Shown here in pieces: positions 18,011 through 26,556 of a stretch of DNA of 64,000 bases. Under the pieces are notes generated by a model. That model saw only the letters and a list, made by a program, of their open reading frames with translations, had not been told where the DNA came from and made no database searches. The first letter of the stretch is position 1. Each line of letters begins with the position of its first letter. Source of the DNA: Prolixibacteraceae bacterium (GTDB lineage: Bacteria; Bacteroidota; Bacteroidia; Bacteroidales; Prolixibacteraceae). Location of the stretch: NCBI GenBank assembly GCA_019163175.1, contig JAFLKN010000037.1:1-64000 (forward strand). Direction: 5' to 3'. The translations under genes and the position numbers were made by a program.

Positions 18011-18853
18011 ATGAAAAACACATTACTTTCATTTGGATTGGCTGGATTAACTACAGCCTTATTATCGTTTACTTTCGTACAAAAAAGCGACGAAGTTCAG
18101 GAGCCTAAAAAAAGCCGCCACATTAAGTTGATAAAAATGGAGAACGGAAAAAAAATGGAACTCGACACCGTTTTTACCAACGACGACGTTTTTGTATGGA
18201 ACGGTGACACTGTAAATCCGGCAAAACAGATGAAGAAATTTGGTCCTTCAGGAATTGACAAAATGCATCGGGTTAATGTACGGGTTGACAATAAAGATGG
18301 AAAAGAAAAAGTAATGATTTTCAAGCATAGCGACGGAAAATCAGGAGAACCCATGATCTGGAACATGGATTCGGGCGAAGACATGGAAATTGTTACTGAA
18401 GACATTGATTCGGTAGGTAAAAAGATTGTCATTCGGAAACGGATAAAAGACGATGCTGACCACGACAACATGATCTTTTTAAACGAAGGAAACATGAAAC
18501 ACTTTCCCCCGATGCCTCCTGCGCCACCAGTACCTCATATGAGAATGATGAAAATGCAGCATGCCGGACAAATCATCGATTTAAATGATCCGAATATTAT
18601 TTCCTACAAGAAAAAGAAAATGAGTGGTGATCGGGAAAAAATTGAAATCATCCGTAAAAAATCAGAGGAGCCTCAAGACGTGACTTTCGATTTTAAATTC
18701 AACGATGACTCTATAGCTCCGGAAGGACCTGAACACATCAGGGAATTTGAACATGACAACCAGAAAATGAAGATTACCGAAAAAGAAATCAAAGTAGATG
18801 GTAAAAATGGCAAAGAAATTAAAGTTGAAGTAGAAGCTGAAGAAAATAAATAG
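18011..18853 (+). CDS. Secreted Met/His/Pro-rich protein of unknown function
   Basis: This 280-aa protein has an N-terminal hydrophobic segment (about 5-23) with an unclear cleavage site, so it is probably periplasmic. It is strongly charged, with many Lys/Asp repeats of beta-strand type (VDNKDGKEKVMIFKHSDGK). Residues 162-184 hold MKHFPPMPPAPPVP followed by HMRMMKMQH, a Met- and His-rich stretch that could bind a soft metal such as copper. The C-terminus is Lys/Glu-rich. I recognise no enzyme family. It is divergent from a histidine kinase whose sensor domain carries a near-copy of the HF-PPAPP segment, and it has its own promoter and terminator. It is probably the main target of that system, perhaps a signal-binding or feedback protein; this is inference. 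Confidence 0.7.
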   Translation: MKNTLLSFGLAGLTTALLSFTFVQKSDEVQEPKKSRHIKLIKMENGKKMELDTVFTNDDVFVWNGDTVNPAKQMKKFGPSGIDKMHRVNVRVDNKDGKEKVMIFKHSDGKSGEPMIWNMDSGEDMEIVTEDIDSVGKKIVIRKRIKDDADHDNMIFLNEGNMKHFPPMPPAPPVPHMRMMKMQHAGQIIDLNDPNIISYKKKKMSGDREKIEIIRKKSEEPQDVTFDFKFNDDSIAPEGPEHIREFEHDNQKMKITEKEIKVDGKNGKEIKVEVEAEENK

Positions 18854-18932
18854 CGTAATAATACGTTAAAAAAATATTTAAGCTTCCCTCAGCTTAAATT
18901 CCATGAAAACAATTAAACAGCAGAACAGAATT

Positions 18933-18967
18933 AGCGGCCGGGTTTTATCCTGGCCGCTTTTATTTTA
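18933..18967 (+). terminator. Terminator after the secreted protein gene
   Basis: Arms 18933-18939 and 18952-18958 (AGCGGCC with GGCCGCT) form a GC-rich stem with a 12-nt loop that can pair further through G-T. TTTTATTTT follows on the plus strand. It lies 80 nt after the stop codon. Confidence 0.8.
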
Positions 18968-18987
18968 AGTCCTCCACTCACTTTAGC

Positions 18988-19141
18988 TAAAAACAAGAAG
19001 CCACCGAAGGGGGATTCGATGGCTTTGATACCTTAACAACAATATGTCAGGTGTAACACATACCGTTGGATGAATAAACCTGATGCTGTTTAATTCTTTA
19101 CATGAAAAAAATCGCGTTATGTGTTTCCGGAATCAAACTTA
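18988..19141 (-). ncRNA. Candidate minus-strand small RNA
   Basis: An 11-bp stem (arms 18998-19008 and 19015-19025, one T-G pair in the minus-strand RNA) is followed on the minus strand by CTTGTTTTTAG, a plausible terminator with no gene upstream of it on that strand. A TAAGTTTG -7 box at 19141-19134, with TTTT 19 nt further upstream, could start a transcript of about 130-140 nt. There is no reading frame of note. The stretch could instead be a decayed gene end. Low confidence without RNA data. Confidence 0.2.
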
Positions 19142-19395
19142 AAGAATAGAATCCCGCAATAAAATTAATTTCTGTGAACAACCATTTTTCATAGGTAAAC
19201 GGGTGCTTCTACACCCAAAAACAGTTTGTCGGGAAACTGTCTGATTTGTGGATAAAATTTCGTTGTACGTATTCAAATGCAAGTTGTATCTTTAAAAAAA
19301 GGCAACCTCCACCTAAACCAAACTCCTGATTTTAATTCGATTCATTTAAAATTCATTGTTTCAATTTATTTTTTAGTTCTTCGCCGAAGAAATTC
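19142..19395. other. AT-rich gap with no recognised feature
   Basis: This completes the 636-nt gap between the secreted protein gene and the arabinofuranosidase gene. Apart from the terminator, the candidate small RNA and the promoter listed separately, I see only AT-rich sequence and a short imperfect hairpin around 19225-19245 (CAGTTTGTCGGGAAACTG). No open frame longer than about 60 codons looks coding. Confidence 0.5.
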
Positions 19396-19426
19396 TTTTT
19401 AAGTGTATTTTGTACAGTTATATTTG
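19396..19426 (+). promoter_or_regulatory. Promoter of the arabinofuranosidase gene
   Basis: TATATTTG at 19419-19426 is an exact -7 box on the plus strand, with TTTT at 19396-19399 exactly 19 nt upstream in place of TTTG. The leader to the ATG at 19490 would be about 55 nt. No known sugar-responsive operator was recognised. Confidence 0.5.
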
Positions 19427-19489
19427 CATTCAGTATCAACCCGAATATCGAACCAAAACATCTGAAAACTAAACTGAAAATTTTTACCA

Positions 19490-21454
19490 ATGAAACTAAA
19501 ACTTAAGCTTTTCCTGATTTGCCTGTTGTTCACTGGACTTTCCAGTCTGGAGGCACAACCCAAAACGCTGGTATTAAAAGCTGGAACACCGGTTGCCCCA
19601 ATCCAATCAACCATGTGGGGTCTGTTTTTTGAAGACATTAATTTTGCTGCCGATGGCGGTATTTATGCCGAATTGGTTAAAAACCGTTCGTTCGAATTTT
19701 ACAAACCGATGATGGGATGGAAAAAATCGGGTGAAGAATATGTCGGCCAATTCCAACTCATCAATAGCCAAAATGAAAATAACCCACGGTTTCTTCGGCT
19801 TGAATCGCTGCAAGGAAAAGAATTAGGTTTGGTGAACGAAGGTTTTCGTGGAATGGGTGTAACTTCAGGCGAGAATTACAACTTTTCAGTGTTTGCACGC
19901 CAAAGCCAAGGTACTTCAGTCTTGAAAATTGAATTAATTGACTCTACCGGAGTAGTAATTGGCAAAACTGAAGTAAAAAACTTTTCAGGTGACTGGAAAA
20001 AATATGAATCCAAACTGACCAGCTCTGAAACCAACCCAAAAGCGAAACTGCGTGTTACACTTTCAGGTAAAGGAGTACTCGAAATAGATATGGTTTCACT
20101 TTTCCCTGAGCATACCTGGAAAAACAGGAAGAACGGACTTCGCGCTGATTTAGTGCAGAAACTTGCTGATATGAAACCAGGTTTTATCCGTTTCCCCGGA
20201 GGTTGTATTGTTGAAGGCCACGAACTGGAAACCCGCTACCAGTGGAAAAAAACTATTGGTAAAGTTGAAGACCGTCAACTAATCATTAACCGATGGAATA
20301 CTGAGTTCCCATACAAAAATGCTCCTGATTACTTTCAGTCATACGGACTTGGATTTTATGAATATTTCCTTCTTGCCGAAGACATTGGTGCACAGCCACT
20401 GCCTATCCTGAATTGTGGAATGGCTTGCCAGTTTAACTCCACCGAACTTGTTCCGCTTGATGCACTCGACCCCTATATTCAGGATGTACTTGATTTGATT
20501 GAATTTGCAAACGGCGCTACAACTACCAAATGGGGAAAACTTCGCACCGATATGGGACATCCGGCACCCTTTAACCTGAAAATGGTGGGAGTTGGTAACG
20601 AACAATGGGGAACTCAATACATCGATCGCCTGAAAATATTTATGAAGATATTGAATGAAAAGCATCCTGAAATCATTTTTGTGGGTGGATCAGGCCCGTC
20701 GCCCGATGGAAAAGATTTTGATTACCTCTGGAAGGAAATGCGTGAACTGAATGTAAAAATGGTTGACGAACATTACTACCGCAGCCCGGAGTGGTTTCTT
20801 CAAAATGCAGCCCGTTACGATTCGTACGACCGCAAAGGCCCAAAAGTATTTGCCGGCGAATATGCTGCCCACGATAAAGATGGAAAAGATTCGGAATCGC
20901 GCAATACATGGAAAAGCGCTTTGGCCGAAGCTGCTTTGATGACCGGATTGGAACGCAATGCTGATGTGGTACACATGGCTTCGTACGCTCCCCTGTTTGG
21001 CAACGTAAATGCCTGGCAATGGCGTCCAGATTTGATTTGGTTTGACAATCTGAATGTGGTTGCTACACCCAATTATTACGTGCAGAAATTGTTCTCGATC
21101 AATTCGGGTACCGATATTGTTTCAGCATTGGTCGATGGCAAACCTTTGGTTGGTCAGGATAGCCTTTTTGCTAGCTCTTGCCTCGATTCGAAAACTTCGG
21201 AATTGGTTGTGAAATTGGTTAATGTAGCTAAAAAGCCCGGAAGCATAAATCTTTCGTTGGAAGGTCGCAAAGCCTCATCTTCTGAAATTAACCTTCAGGT
21301 ATTGACCAACTCCAACCTTGCTGCATATAACCAGCTAGGAAAGCCAGAAGTGGTTACTCCGGCAGAGCGAAAGCTGAAACTTTCGGGCAAGAAAATTGTT
21401 TTAGATTTTGATGCCTATTCGTTGACGGTTGTTCGCATACCGCTAAAAAAATAA
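19490..21454 (+). CDS. Secreted GH51 alpha-L-arabinofuranosidase
   Basis: It releases arabinose from arabinan, arabinoxylan or arabinogalactan side chains. The 654-aa protein has a signal peptide (about 1-22, LSSLEAQ). The first catalytic strand (STMWGLFFEDINFAADGGIYAELVKNRSFE) is typical of the family. A CBM4/9-like sandwich domain is inserted at about 75-205. The barrel shows FIRFPGGCIVEG, the acid/base Glu371 in GVGNEQWG, and a probable nucleophile Glu457 in FAGEYAAHD. A C-terminal beta domain completes it. This is the long form common in Bacteroidota. It precedes a Gfo/Idh/MocA oxidoreductase by 177 nt. No SusC/SusD genes are near, so it is not part of an obvious polysaccharide utilisation locus. 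Confidence 0.92.
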   Translation: MKLKLKLFLICLLFTGLSSLEAQPKTLVLKAGTPVAPIQSTMWGLFFEDINFAADGGIYAELVKNRSFEFYKPMMGWKKSGEEYVGQFQLINSQNENNPRFLRLESLQGKELGLVNEGFRGMGVTSGENYNFSVFARQSQGTSVLKIELIDSTGVVIGKTEVKNFSGDWKKYESKLTSSETNPKAKLRVTLSGKGVLEIDMVSLFPEHTWKNRKNGLRADLVQKLADMKPGFIRFPGGCIVEGHELETRYQWKKTIGKVEDRQLIINRWNTEFPYKNAPDYFQSYGLGFYEYFLLAEDIGAQPLPILNCGMACQFNSTELVPLDALDPYIQDVLDLIEFANGATTTKWGKLRTDMGHPAPFNLKMVGVGNEQWGTQYIDRLKIFMKILNEKHPEIIFVGGSGPSPDGKDFDYLWKEMRELNVKMVDEHYYRSPEWFLQNAARYDSYDRKGPKVFAGEYAAHDKDGKDSESRNTWKSALAEAALMTGLERNADVVHMASYAPLFGNVNAWQWRPDLIWFDNLNVVATPNYYVQKLFSINSGTDIVSALVDGKPLVGQDSLFASSCLDSKTSELVVKLVNVAKKPGSINLSLEGRKASSSEINLQVLTNSNLAAYNQLGKPEVVTPAERKLKLSGKKIVLDFDAYSLTVVRIPLKK

Positions 21455-21631
21455 GAAATCAAGTATTTCGGGATTAAGGGCTTTGCTGGCAAAAGTGGTT
21501 CTGTCAGGAAGGTCCTTTTCTTTTTTTGCCAATTCCTCCAAGCTTTTTCGATTGCTTTCATCTGTTTTCTTTTTACTTTTACCATCATTAATTAAACCAA
21601 ATCATAAAAACCAACTTTATAACTTAAATCC

Positions 21632-23074
21632 ATGACTAAACACAACGAAGCTTCACGGCGCTTGTTTCTAAAACAAGCAGCTGCTTTATCATCATTGATG
21701 GTATTTCCAACTATTCTTACGAAGGCAATGTCGGGTATTGATACACCTATCTCAGGCTTAGCCGGAGCAAATGAACGGGTTAATCTGGCTTGCGTCGGTA
21801 TTGGCAACCAGGGCGGTTCTGATGTTTTTTCTTTATACAACACAGGGTTCTGCAACATTGTGGCACTTTGCGATACCGATATGGGAGCTCCACATACACA
21901 GAAAGTGCTCGAAAAATTCCCGGATGTTCCGCGTTTTCAGGATTTCAGGAAAATGTTTGACAAAATGGCTAATCAAATTGATGCCGTTTTAGTGGGCGTT
22001 CCAGATCATTCACATTTCCCGATCAGCATGTTGGCTATGTCGTTGGGCAAAGCTGTTTATGTTGAAAAACCTATGGGTCGTACTTTCAACGAAGTTGAAC
22101 TGATGATTAAAGCTGCCAGCAAATACAATGTGGTTACGCAAATGGGAAATCAAGGTCACTCGGAAGGAAATTATTTTCAGTTTAAAGCCTGGACCGAAGC
22201 CGGAATTATTAAAGACGTCACTGCAATTACTGCCCACATGAATTCAGCTCGCCGGTGGCATGGTTGGGATACTAAAATTACCAAATTCCCAGCTGCTGAA
22301 CCAATTCCATCAACACTAGATTGGGACACCTGGCATTCAGCAGTAAAAGAGCATGACTACAACAAAGATTTTATTAACGGACAGTGGCGCTGCTGGTACG
22401 ACTTCGGTATGGGTGCATTGGGCGACTGGGGTGCTCACATTATTGATACTGCACACCAGTTCCTGAATCTGGGTCTACCATACGAAGTTGATCCGGTAAA
22501 ACTTGAAGGGCATAATCCGTTCTTTTTCCCGATGTCGTCAACGCTGTCGTTTAAGTTTCCGAAAAGAGGAAACATGCCAGCCTGCGAAATCATGTGGTAC
22601 GATGGAGTCAATAATATTCCTCAAGTTCCTGAAGGTTTCGGAACTTCTGATCTTGATCCAAACATTCCGCCAACCAGCGTGGGCAAAATACAACCCGCCA
22701 AACTGAATCCGGGTAAGGAAATTTACGGCAAAGATCTGACATTTAAGGGCGGATCACATGGAAGCACGTTATCGATTATTCCGGCTGAAAAAGCAAAAGA
22801 GATGGAATCAAAATTACCTGAAGTACCTAAGAGTCCTTCGAACCACTATGCAAACTTTCTGAAGGCAGTTAAAGGTGAAGAAAAAACCCGCTCTCCATTC
22901 GACATTGCCGGTTCATTGAGCCAGGTTTTCAACCTGGGCGTATTGGCTCAGCAACTGAATACCAAACTGGTTTTCGACCGCGAAACCAAACAGATTACGA
23001 ACAACAAGCTGGCCAATCAGATGTTGGTTGGAGCACCACCACGCAAAGGTTGGGAGCAATTTTACAAACTGTAA
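21632..23074 (+). CDS. Tat-exported Gfo/Idh/MocA-family oxidoreductase
   Basis: This 480-aa protein begins with a Tat signal (ASRRLFLKQAAALSSLMVFP), so it is exported folded, with its cofactor bound. The Rossmann segment is RVNLACVGIGNQGGSDVFS, followed by VALCDTD and the family motif VYVEKPMGRTFNEVELM. The C-terminal domain includes QWRCWYDFGMGALGDWGAHIIDTAHQFL, common in the secreted sugar oxidoreductases of Bacteroidota. Substrate is unknown; some relatives act as NAD(H)-bound glycoside hydrolases or 3-keto-glycoside enzymes. It may cooperate with the preceding arabinofuranosidase, although it may have its own promoter. A strong terminator follows. Confidence 0.9.
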   Translation: MTKHNEASRRLFLKQAAALSSLMVFPTILTKAMSGIDTPISGLAGANERVNLACVGIGNQGGSDVFSLYNTGFCNIVALCDTDMGAPHTQKVLEKFPDVPRFQDFRKMFDKMANQIDAVLVGVPDHSHFPISMLAMSLGKAVYVEKPMGRTFNEVELMIKAASKYNVVTQMGNQGHSEGNYFQFKAWTEAGIIKDVTAITAHMNSARRWHGWDTKITKFPAAEPIPSTLDWDTWHSAVKEHDYNKDFINGQWRCWYDFGMGALGDWGAHIIDTAHQFLNLGLPYEVDPVKLEGHNPFFFPMSSTLSFKFPKRGNMPACEIMWYDGVNNIPQVPEGFGTSDLDPNIPPTSVGKIQPAKLNPGKEIYGKDLTFKGGSHGSTLSIIPAEKAKEMESKLPEVPKSPSNHYANFLKAVKGEEKTRSPFDIAGSLSQVFNLGVLAQQLNTKLVFDRETKQITNNKLANQMLVGAPPRKGWEQFYKL

Positions 23075-23098
23075 AAATCATTCCTGATTAAATATTCT

Positions 23099-23140
23099 GC
23101 AAAGAGGCTTTCTCTAACGAGTTTAGCCTCTTTGCTTTTA
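23099..23140 (+). terminator. Terminator between convergent genes
   Basis: Arms 23099-23109 and 23125-23135 form a perfect 11-bp stem (GCAAAGAGGCT with AGCCTCTTTGC) around a 15-nt loop, followed by TTTTAT on the plus strand. It ends the oxidoreductase transcript and probably also serves the minus-strand lipoprotein gene, whose side has only a weak T tract. Confidence 0.8.
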
Positions 23141-23182
23141 TACAGGCGATCTCATTGTAAATGGGAAATTGTCGAATGAAAA

Positions 23183-24412
23183 TTATTTTTTCAAGAGTAA
23201 TTCCCGAATGAAAGCAGAGTCCGGTTTTTCGAGGAACTGTCCCTGATTGATGTACATTTCAAATGAAAAATCAGGTCGATCAAGAAGGCTCCTGACCAAA
23301 TCATCGGGTGAGGTAATGTAATGACCAGCTCTCTTTTTCGATTGCCAGTCGATAAAGTCGTAAGAAAGACAAACCAAATCGGAACACACAATGCGGTCAG
23401 GCGATTGAGAATCAAAAACGAAATCATACTTTTTACCCAATTGATTTTTTAGTGAAGTCCTGATTTCCTGTTTTTGCATTTCGCTCAGATTTGTAGGTCG
23501 TACGATCAAGTAAATTTCACCGTCCGAGAATTCTTCAGTCGAACAAATTCGCACGCCACTTCGCGGAGTTTCAATCATTAGGTCGTTGCCTAAACACACA
23601 CCCACGTGTCCAAAATAGCCGGGGATAAACTTTTCAGTAAGATGGGTTAGCGACTTAAGCAAAACAATGTCAAACTCCTTAAGATGAGATCTCAGGAGCA
23701 TCGCATTGGTTTTTTTATCAATCTTCCCATGAAACTGACCTGCAAACTGACCAAATATTTTGCTTAAAAAATAGGCTGTTTTATACCTGTACTTATGCCA
23801 GTTATCCACACTTTTCGACAACACAAATCCGGCAATAGTCTGAGTTTCTCTCTTATTCTTTTCGCGCTCAACCAGATATCTCCTGTTATTTTTATCTGAC
23901 CACAAAAACTGCTGAGTTTGAGCCAAGGTATTTGTAGGAATTCCGTAGGCAATGTCTCCTCTATTGATGGTTCTACGGATAAATTTATTCTTCTGAAAGG
24001 CCTTTCTGTAATTTAAAGCAGATTCGAGAAGAGCTTGCTTGCTTTTGAATCGGATAGAATCATCAGGCGATTGCTGAAAGAGTTGGTGATAGACCGAATC
24101 AACATCGTATTGTTCGTGAAGATTTCCAAATAAGGAATTGAAAGTATGCATGGAAATAGGACTCGAATTCTTAAGCTTCTCCTGAATCTCCTGGGATAGC
24201 TGAAGTGTTTCGTCATTAAGTTGCTTTTTTCTCAGAGCCAGTGCCTGAACTCTTTTCTCAGCAGAATCTTTTCCCAATGCCGGATTAGATCCCAAATCGG
24301 AAAGTTTTCCCCAATATCCGTATTTGTAGGTCTGGCATGAACCTAACAAAAGCACTGCAGCCACTACCAATAGAGCTGCAATTGGGTTAATTGATCCGAA
24401 GCGGTTTTTCAT
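23183..24412 (-). CDS. YiiX-like (permuted NlpC/P60) lipoprotein
   Basis: This 409-aa protein has a lipoprotein signal with lipobox LLGSC followed by QT, so it is membrane-anchored. A helical region fills about 45-230. A permuted papain-fold domain covers about 230-395: FDIVLLKSL, the His motif YFGHVGVCLG, and the Cys motif RIVCSDLVCLSYDF. This is the YiiX/YebB group, predicted amidases or peptidases acting on peptidoglycan or lipid-linked substrates. It stands alone, with a -7 box ending 4 nt before the ATG and a strong terminator just upstream from the neighbouring gene. The reaction has not been shown for this group. Confidence 0.8.
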   Translation of the reverse strand: MKNRFGSINPIAALLVVAAVLLLGSCQTYKYGYWGKLSDLGSNPALGKDSAEKRVQALALRKKQLNDETLQLSQEIQEKLKNSSPISMHTFNSLFGNLHEQYDVDSVYHQLFQQSPDDSIRFKSKQALLESALNYRKAFQKNKFIRRTINRGDIAYGIPTNTLAQTQQFLWSDKNNRRYLVEREKNKRETQTIAGFVLSKSVDNWHKYRYKTAYFLSKIFGQFAGQFHGKIDKKTNAMLLRSHLKEFDIVLLKSLTHLTEKFIPGYFGHVGVCLGNDLMIETPRSGVRICSTEEFSDGEIYLIVRPTNLSEMQKQEIRTSLKNQLGKKYDFVFDSQSPDRIVCSDLVCLSYDFIDWQSKKRAGHYITSPDDLVRSLLDRPDFSFEMYINQGQFLEKPDSAFIRELLLKK

Positions 24413-24416
24413 TGGG

Positions 24417-24424
24417 CAAAAGTA
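24417..24424 (-). promoter_or_regulatory. -7 box of the YiiX-like gene (possible leaderless start)
   Basis: TACTTTTG at 24424-24417 on the minus strand fits TAnnTTTG and is followed by CCCA and then the ATG at 24412. A start 4-6 nt downstream would make the message leaderless. No TTTG is at the -33 position; that region is the T tract of the upstream terminator. Confidence 0.4.
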
Positions 24425-24433
24425 TCTTCTTTC

Positions 24434-24467
24434 ACAAAAAAAAATATCCGCATAAATACGGATATTT
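24434..24467 (-). terminator. Terminator after the AIM24 gene
   Basis: Arms 24442-24450 and 24459-24467 form a perfect 9-bp stem (AAATATCCG with CGGATATTT) with an 8-nt loop. On the minus strand it runs into nine consecutive Ts. It isolates the AIM24 gene from the YiiX-like gene. Confidence 0.85.
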
Positions 24468-24537
24468 TTCTGAGAAAGATGAACTGATAATGAAGTTTAC
24501 AAATTAATTCACCCTATTCGGATTTTATTACTGAATA

Positions 24538-25305
24538 CTATTCAAAAATATTATTGAGCAACCCACCGCTTGATTCCTTACGGCTATTTGGTCCAAATGA
24601 GCTGAGCTGTGCAACCAGTTTACGGATAGGCATGGATTGTAGCCATACAGTTCCGGTTCCGCGCAAAGTGGCCAGAAACAAACCTTCACCACCAAATACC
24701 ATTGAGCGAAGTCCTCCAGCCTGTTGAATATCAAAATCAATCGATTCTTCGAAAGCAACAACACAACCAGTATCAACCCTTAGTATTTCATTATTTAGCT
24801 GGCGCTTAATAACTGTACCTCCGGCGTGTATAAATGCTTTGCCGTCGCCTTGCAGTTGCTGAAGAATAAAACCTTCGCCACCGAAGAAACCTGCTCCGAT
24901 TTTACGGTTAAAGCGCATAGTTATTTTGGTTCCCAGCGCAGCGCAAAGGAAAGCATCCTTCTGTACAATGAGACTCCCTCTGTAATCGGGTAAACTAACA
25001 GGGATAATAGTTCCGGGGTAAGGAGCCGAAAAAGCCACATGTTTTTTGCCCCAGCCCTGATTGGTAAAATGGGTAATAAACAACGATTCACCTGTGATTA
25101 AACGTGACCCAGCTGAAAGGACTTTATCAAAGAAACCAGCGCGCGGATTGGAGCCATCGCCCATTTTTGATTCGAAACTAATGCCGTCTTCCATGTATAA
25201 CATGGCTCCAGCCTCTGCAATAACTGTTTCTCCCGGATCAAGCTCAACTTCTACCAATTGAACATCGTGACCCACAATTTTGTAATCGATTTCGTGTGAT
25301 TGCAT
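24538..25305 (-). CDS. AIM24/TIGR00266-family protein
   Basis: This 255-aa protein is a double-stranded beta-helix of the AIM24 (DUF124) family. It shows the usual opening [31 protein letters not shown], the middle [24 protein letters not shown], and the end [23 protein letters not shown], two internally similar GGEG repeats. The mitochondrial homologue affects membrane complex assembly; the bacterial role is unknown. There is no signal peptide. It is a single gene between its own terminator and a possible -7 box TAACTTTG at 25356-25349. The family call is secure; the function is not. Confidence 0.9.
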   Translation of the reverse strand: MQSHEIDYKIVGHDVQLVEVELDPGETVIAEAGAMLYMEDGISFESKMGDGSNPRAGFFDKVLSAGSRLITGESLFITHFTNQGWGKKHVAFSAPYPGTIIPVSLPDYRGSLIVQKDAFLCAALGTKITMRFNRKIGAGFFGGEGFILQQLQGDGKAFIHAGGTVIKRQLNNEILRVDTGCVVAFEESIDFDIQQAGGLRSMVFGGEGLFLATLRGTGTVWLQSMPIRKLVAQLSSFGPNSRKESSGGLLNNIFE

Positions 25306-25414
25306 GAATAATTTTTTTTGAGAGATTATCTTTTTTTGAATGTTCAGGCAAAGTTATAGAATGTTGACAAACCGAGCCGAAGAATTCGACCAGCAAGTTT
25401 ATTTTACCGGTAAA

Positions 25415-25813
25415 CTATTTCCATGGCCATTTCACACAGTCTTTTATATCGGGGAAAAGCACAAAATCAGCCTTCCCTTTCATCGTTAAAGTTTTTATTT
25501 GCAAGCCCTGAAAGTGAAGCAATGCCTCGTTCAATGTTTTCCCTGAAACCGACACATCGTCAACCAAAAGAATTCTTTTACCCAGAAGGGAAGGCATTTC
25601 GGGCATATTAACTATTACCGGGTTTTCATATCTTGGAGTGTTATTTTCGTCGCGGTAATTCAAGGTAATAATCTGAAGTTCGCAAGCCAAATGAAATGCT
25701 ACCAGGCTGGCGGGCACTACTCCACCAGTGCCAATCCCAATAACCAAATCAGTTTCGGGAAGCGACATCGAACGCAAACGTTCTGATATTTCGGTAAATG
25801 ATACAGAAACCAT
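25415..25813 (-). CDS. Phosphoribosyltransferase-like protein
   Basis: This 132-aa protein has the type I phosphoribosyltransferase fold. The PRPP-binding loop reads RILLVDDVSVSGKTL (about 79-93), and the pyrophosphate loop is GIGTGGVVPASLVAFHL. It resembles the xanthine/hypoxanthine class, but the short hood leaves the base specificity unclear. It could salvage xanthine or guanine, or be a regulator. A TACTTTTG box at 25843-25836 precedes it by 22 nt, within the 3' edge of the upstream terminator region. Not obviously in an operon. Confidence 0.8.
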   Translation of the reverse strand: MVSVSFTEISERLRSMSLPETDLVIGIGTGGVVPASLVAFHLACELQIITLNYRDENNTPRYENPVIVNMPEMPSLLGKRILLVDDVSVSGKTLNEALLHFQGLQIKTLTMKGKADFVLFPDIKDCVKWPWK

Positions 25814-25851
25814 AAGGATAAATTAAAATGAGAAACAAAAGTATAAATACA

Positions 25852-25890
25852 ATAAACGCAGGCCATCTCAACGAAATGACCTGCGTTTAT
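25852..25890 (-). terminator. Hairpin between ECF-S-like and phosphoribosyltransferase genes
   Basis: Arms 25852-25862 and 25880-25890 form an 11-bp perfect stem (ATAAACGCAGG with CCTGCGTTTAT), extendable inward with one mismatch. Only a modest T-rich run (TTGTATTTATAC) follows on the minus strand, and the -7 box of the next gene lies in it. Confidence 0.6.
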
Positions 25891-25909
25891 GCTATAGAAT
25901 TACATTGAA

Positions 25910-26425
25910 CTATTTACGAAAACGAAGAATTACCAGATTTATCATTCCCATAAGAAGAATGCCGGGAATAGCGATAAACGTGCTGTTCATCCAGAAAGAA
26001 AGCGGATCCGCTAATTTACCCATCAGAGAAAGGCCTGTTGCTACAACAAATGAAATAATGAGGTACGACAAAGGAGCAGCAATGTATTGAATTCCCTTCA
26101 GGTTTTTAAGCCAACCTAAAACCAACACGAACAAAACAACTTCAAAACCCAGCGTGATTACCATTTCTGGTGCAGGCCGGCCAATGATTAGATAATTGAA
26201 CAAGGGCGCAAAAATACCAGCAAAAATGGCAACATGTTTCTTATAAATAAATGCAGCAAACATGGGAGCTAAGAAGATTGGAAGTAAAACAGCTCCCGAA
26301 ATATTCCCATTGATATTGGGTAACAAATGAACTAAAACGGGCAAAATCATGGTTGCCACAAGGATTACCAAAGTTTGAGTAACCTGATATTTAGATGAAA
26401 GCTGGAGAACTGCAGTGTTTTTCAT
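25910..26425 (-). CDS. Small integral membrane protein, ECF-transporter S-component-like
   Basis: The 171-aa protein has about five or six hydrophobic helices (roughly at 18-34, 43-60, 64-80, 88-105, 115-135, 148-168). Length, helix number and the PIFLAPMFAAFIY and FAPLFNYLIIGRPAPE segments resemble substrate-binding S components of energy-coupling factor vitamin transporters. No ECF ATPase or T component is adjacent, so it would have to share an energising module encoded elsewhere. Substrate unknown. It has its own promoter (CTTG, 19 nt, TATATTTG) and a hairpin after it. Confidence 0.6.
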   Translation of the reverse strand: MKNTAVLQLSSKYQVTQTLVILVATMILPVLVHLLPNINGNISGAVLLPIFLAPMFAAFIYKKHVAIFAGIFAPLFNYLIIGRPAPEMVITLGFEVVLFVLVLGWLKNLKGIQYIAAPLSYLIISFVVATGLSLMGKLADPLSFWMNSTFIAIPGILLMGMINLVILRFRK

Positions 26426-26450
26426 GTTTATTAATTTTAGTTGAGTTCAA

Positions 26451-26481
26451 CAAATATACTTTTTTAAAAACAGAAAGCAAG
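26451..26481 (-). promoter_or_regulatory. Promoter of the ECF-S-like gene
   Basis: On the minus strand CTTG at 26481-26478, a 19-nt spacer and TATATTTG at 26458-26451 fit the Bacteroidota pattern with one mismatch in the -33 box. The ATG lies 25 nt downstream. No riboswitch-like structure fits in so short a leader. Confidence 0.6.
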
Positions 26482-26556
26482 AGGCTTAAATGATCCAATT
26501 GTCAGGAAGAAATAACAAAACCTAAATGAAGTTTGTTTTGTACAAACTCCTTCAGG

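Noticed and set aside
18903-18968. 21-codon open frame after the secreted protein gene
   Set aside because: It runs straight through the terminator stem and has no start signal; chance frame.
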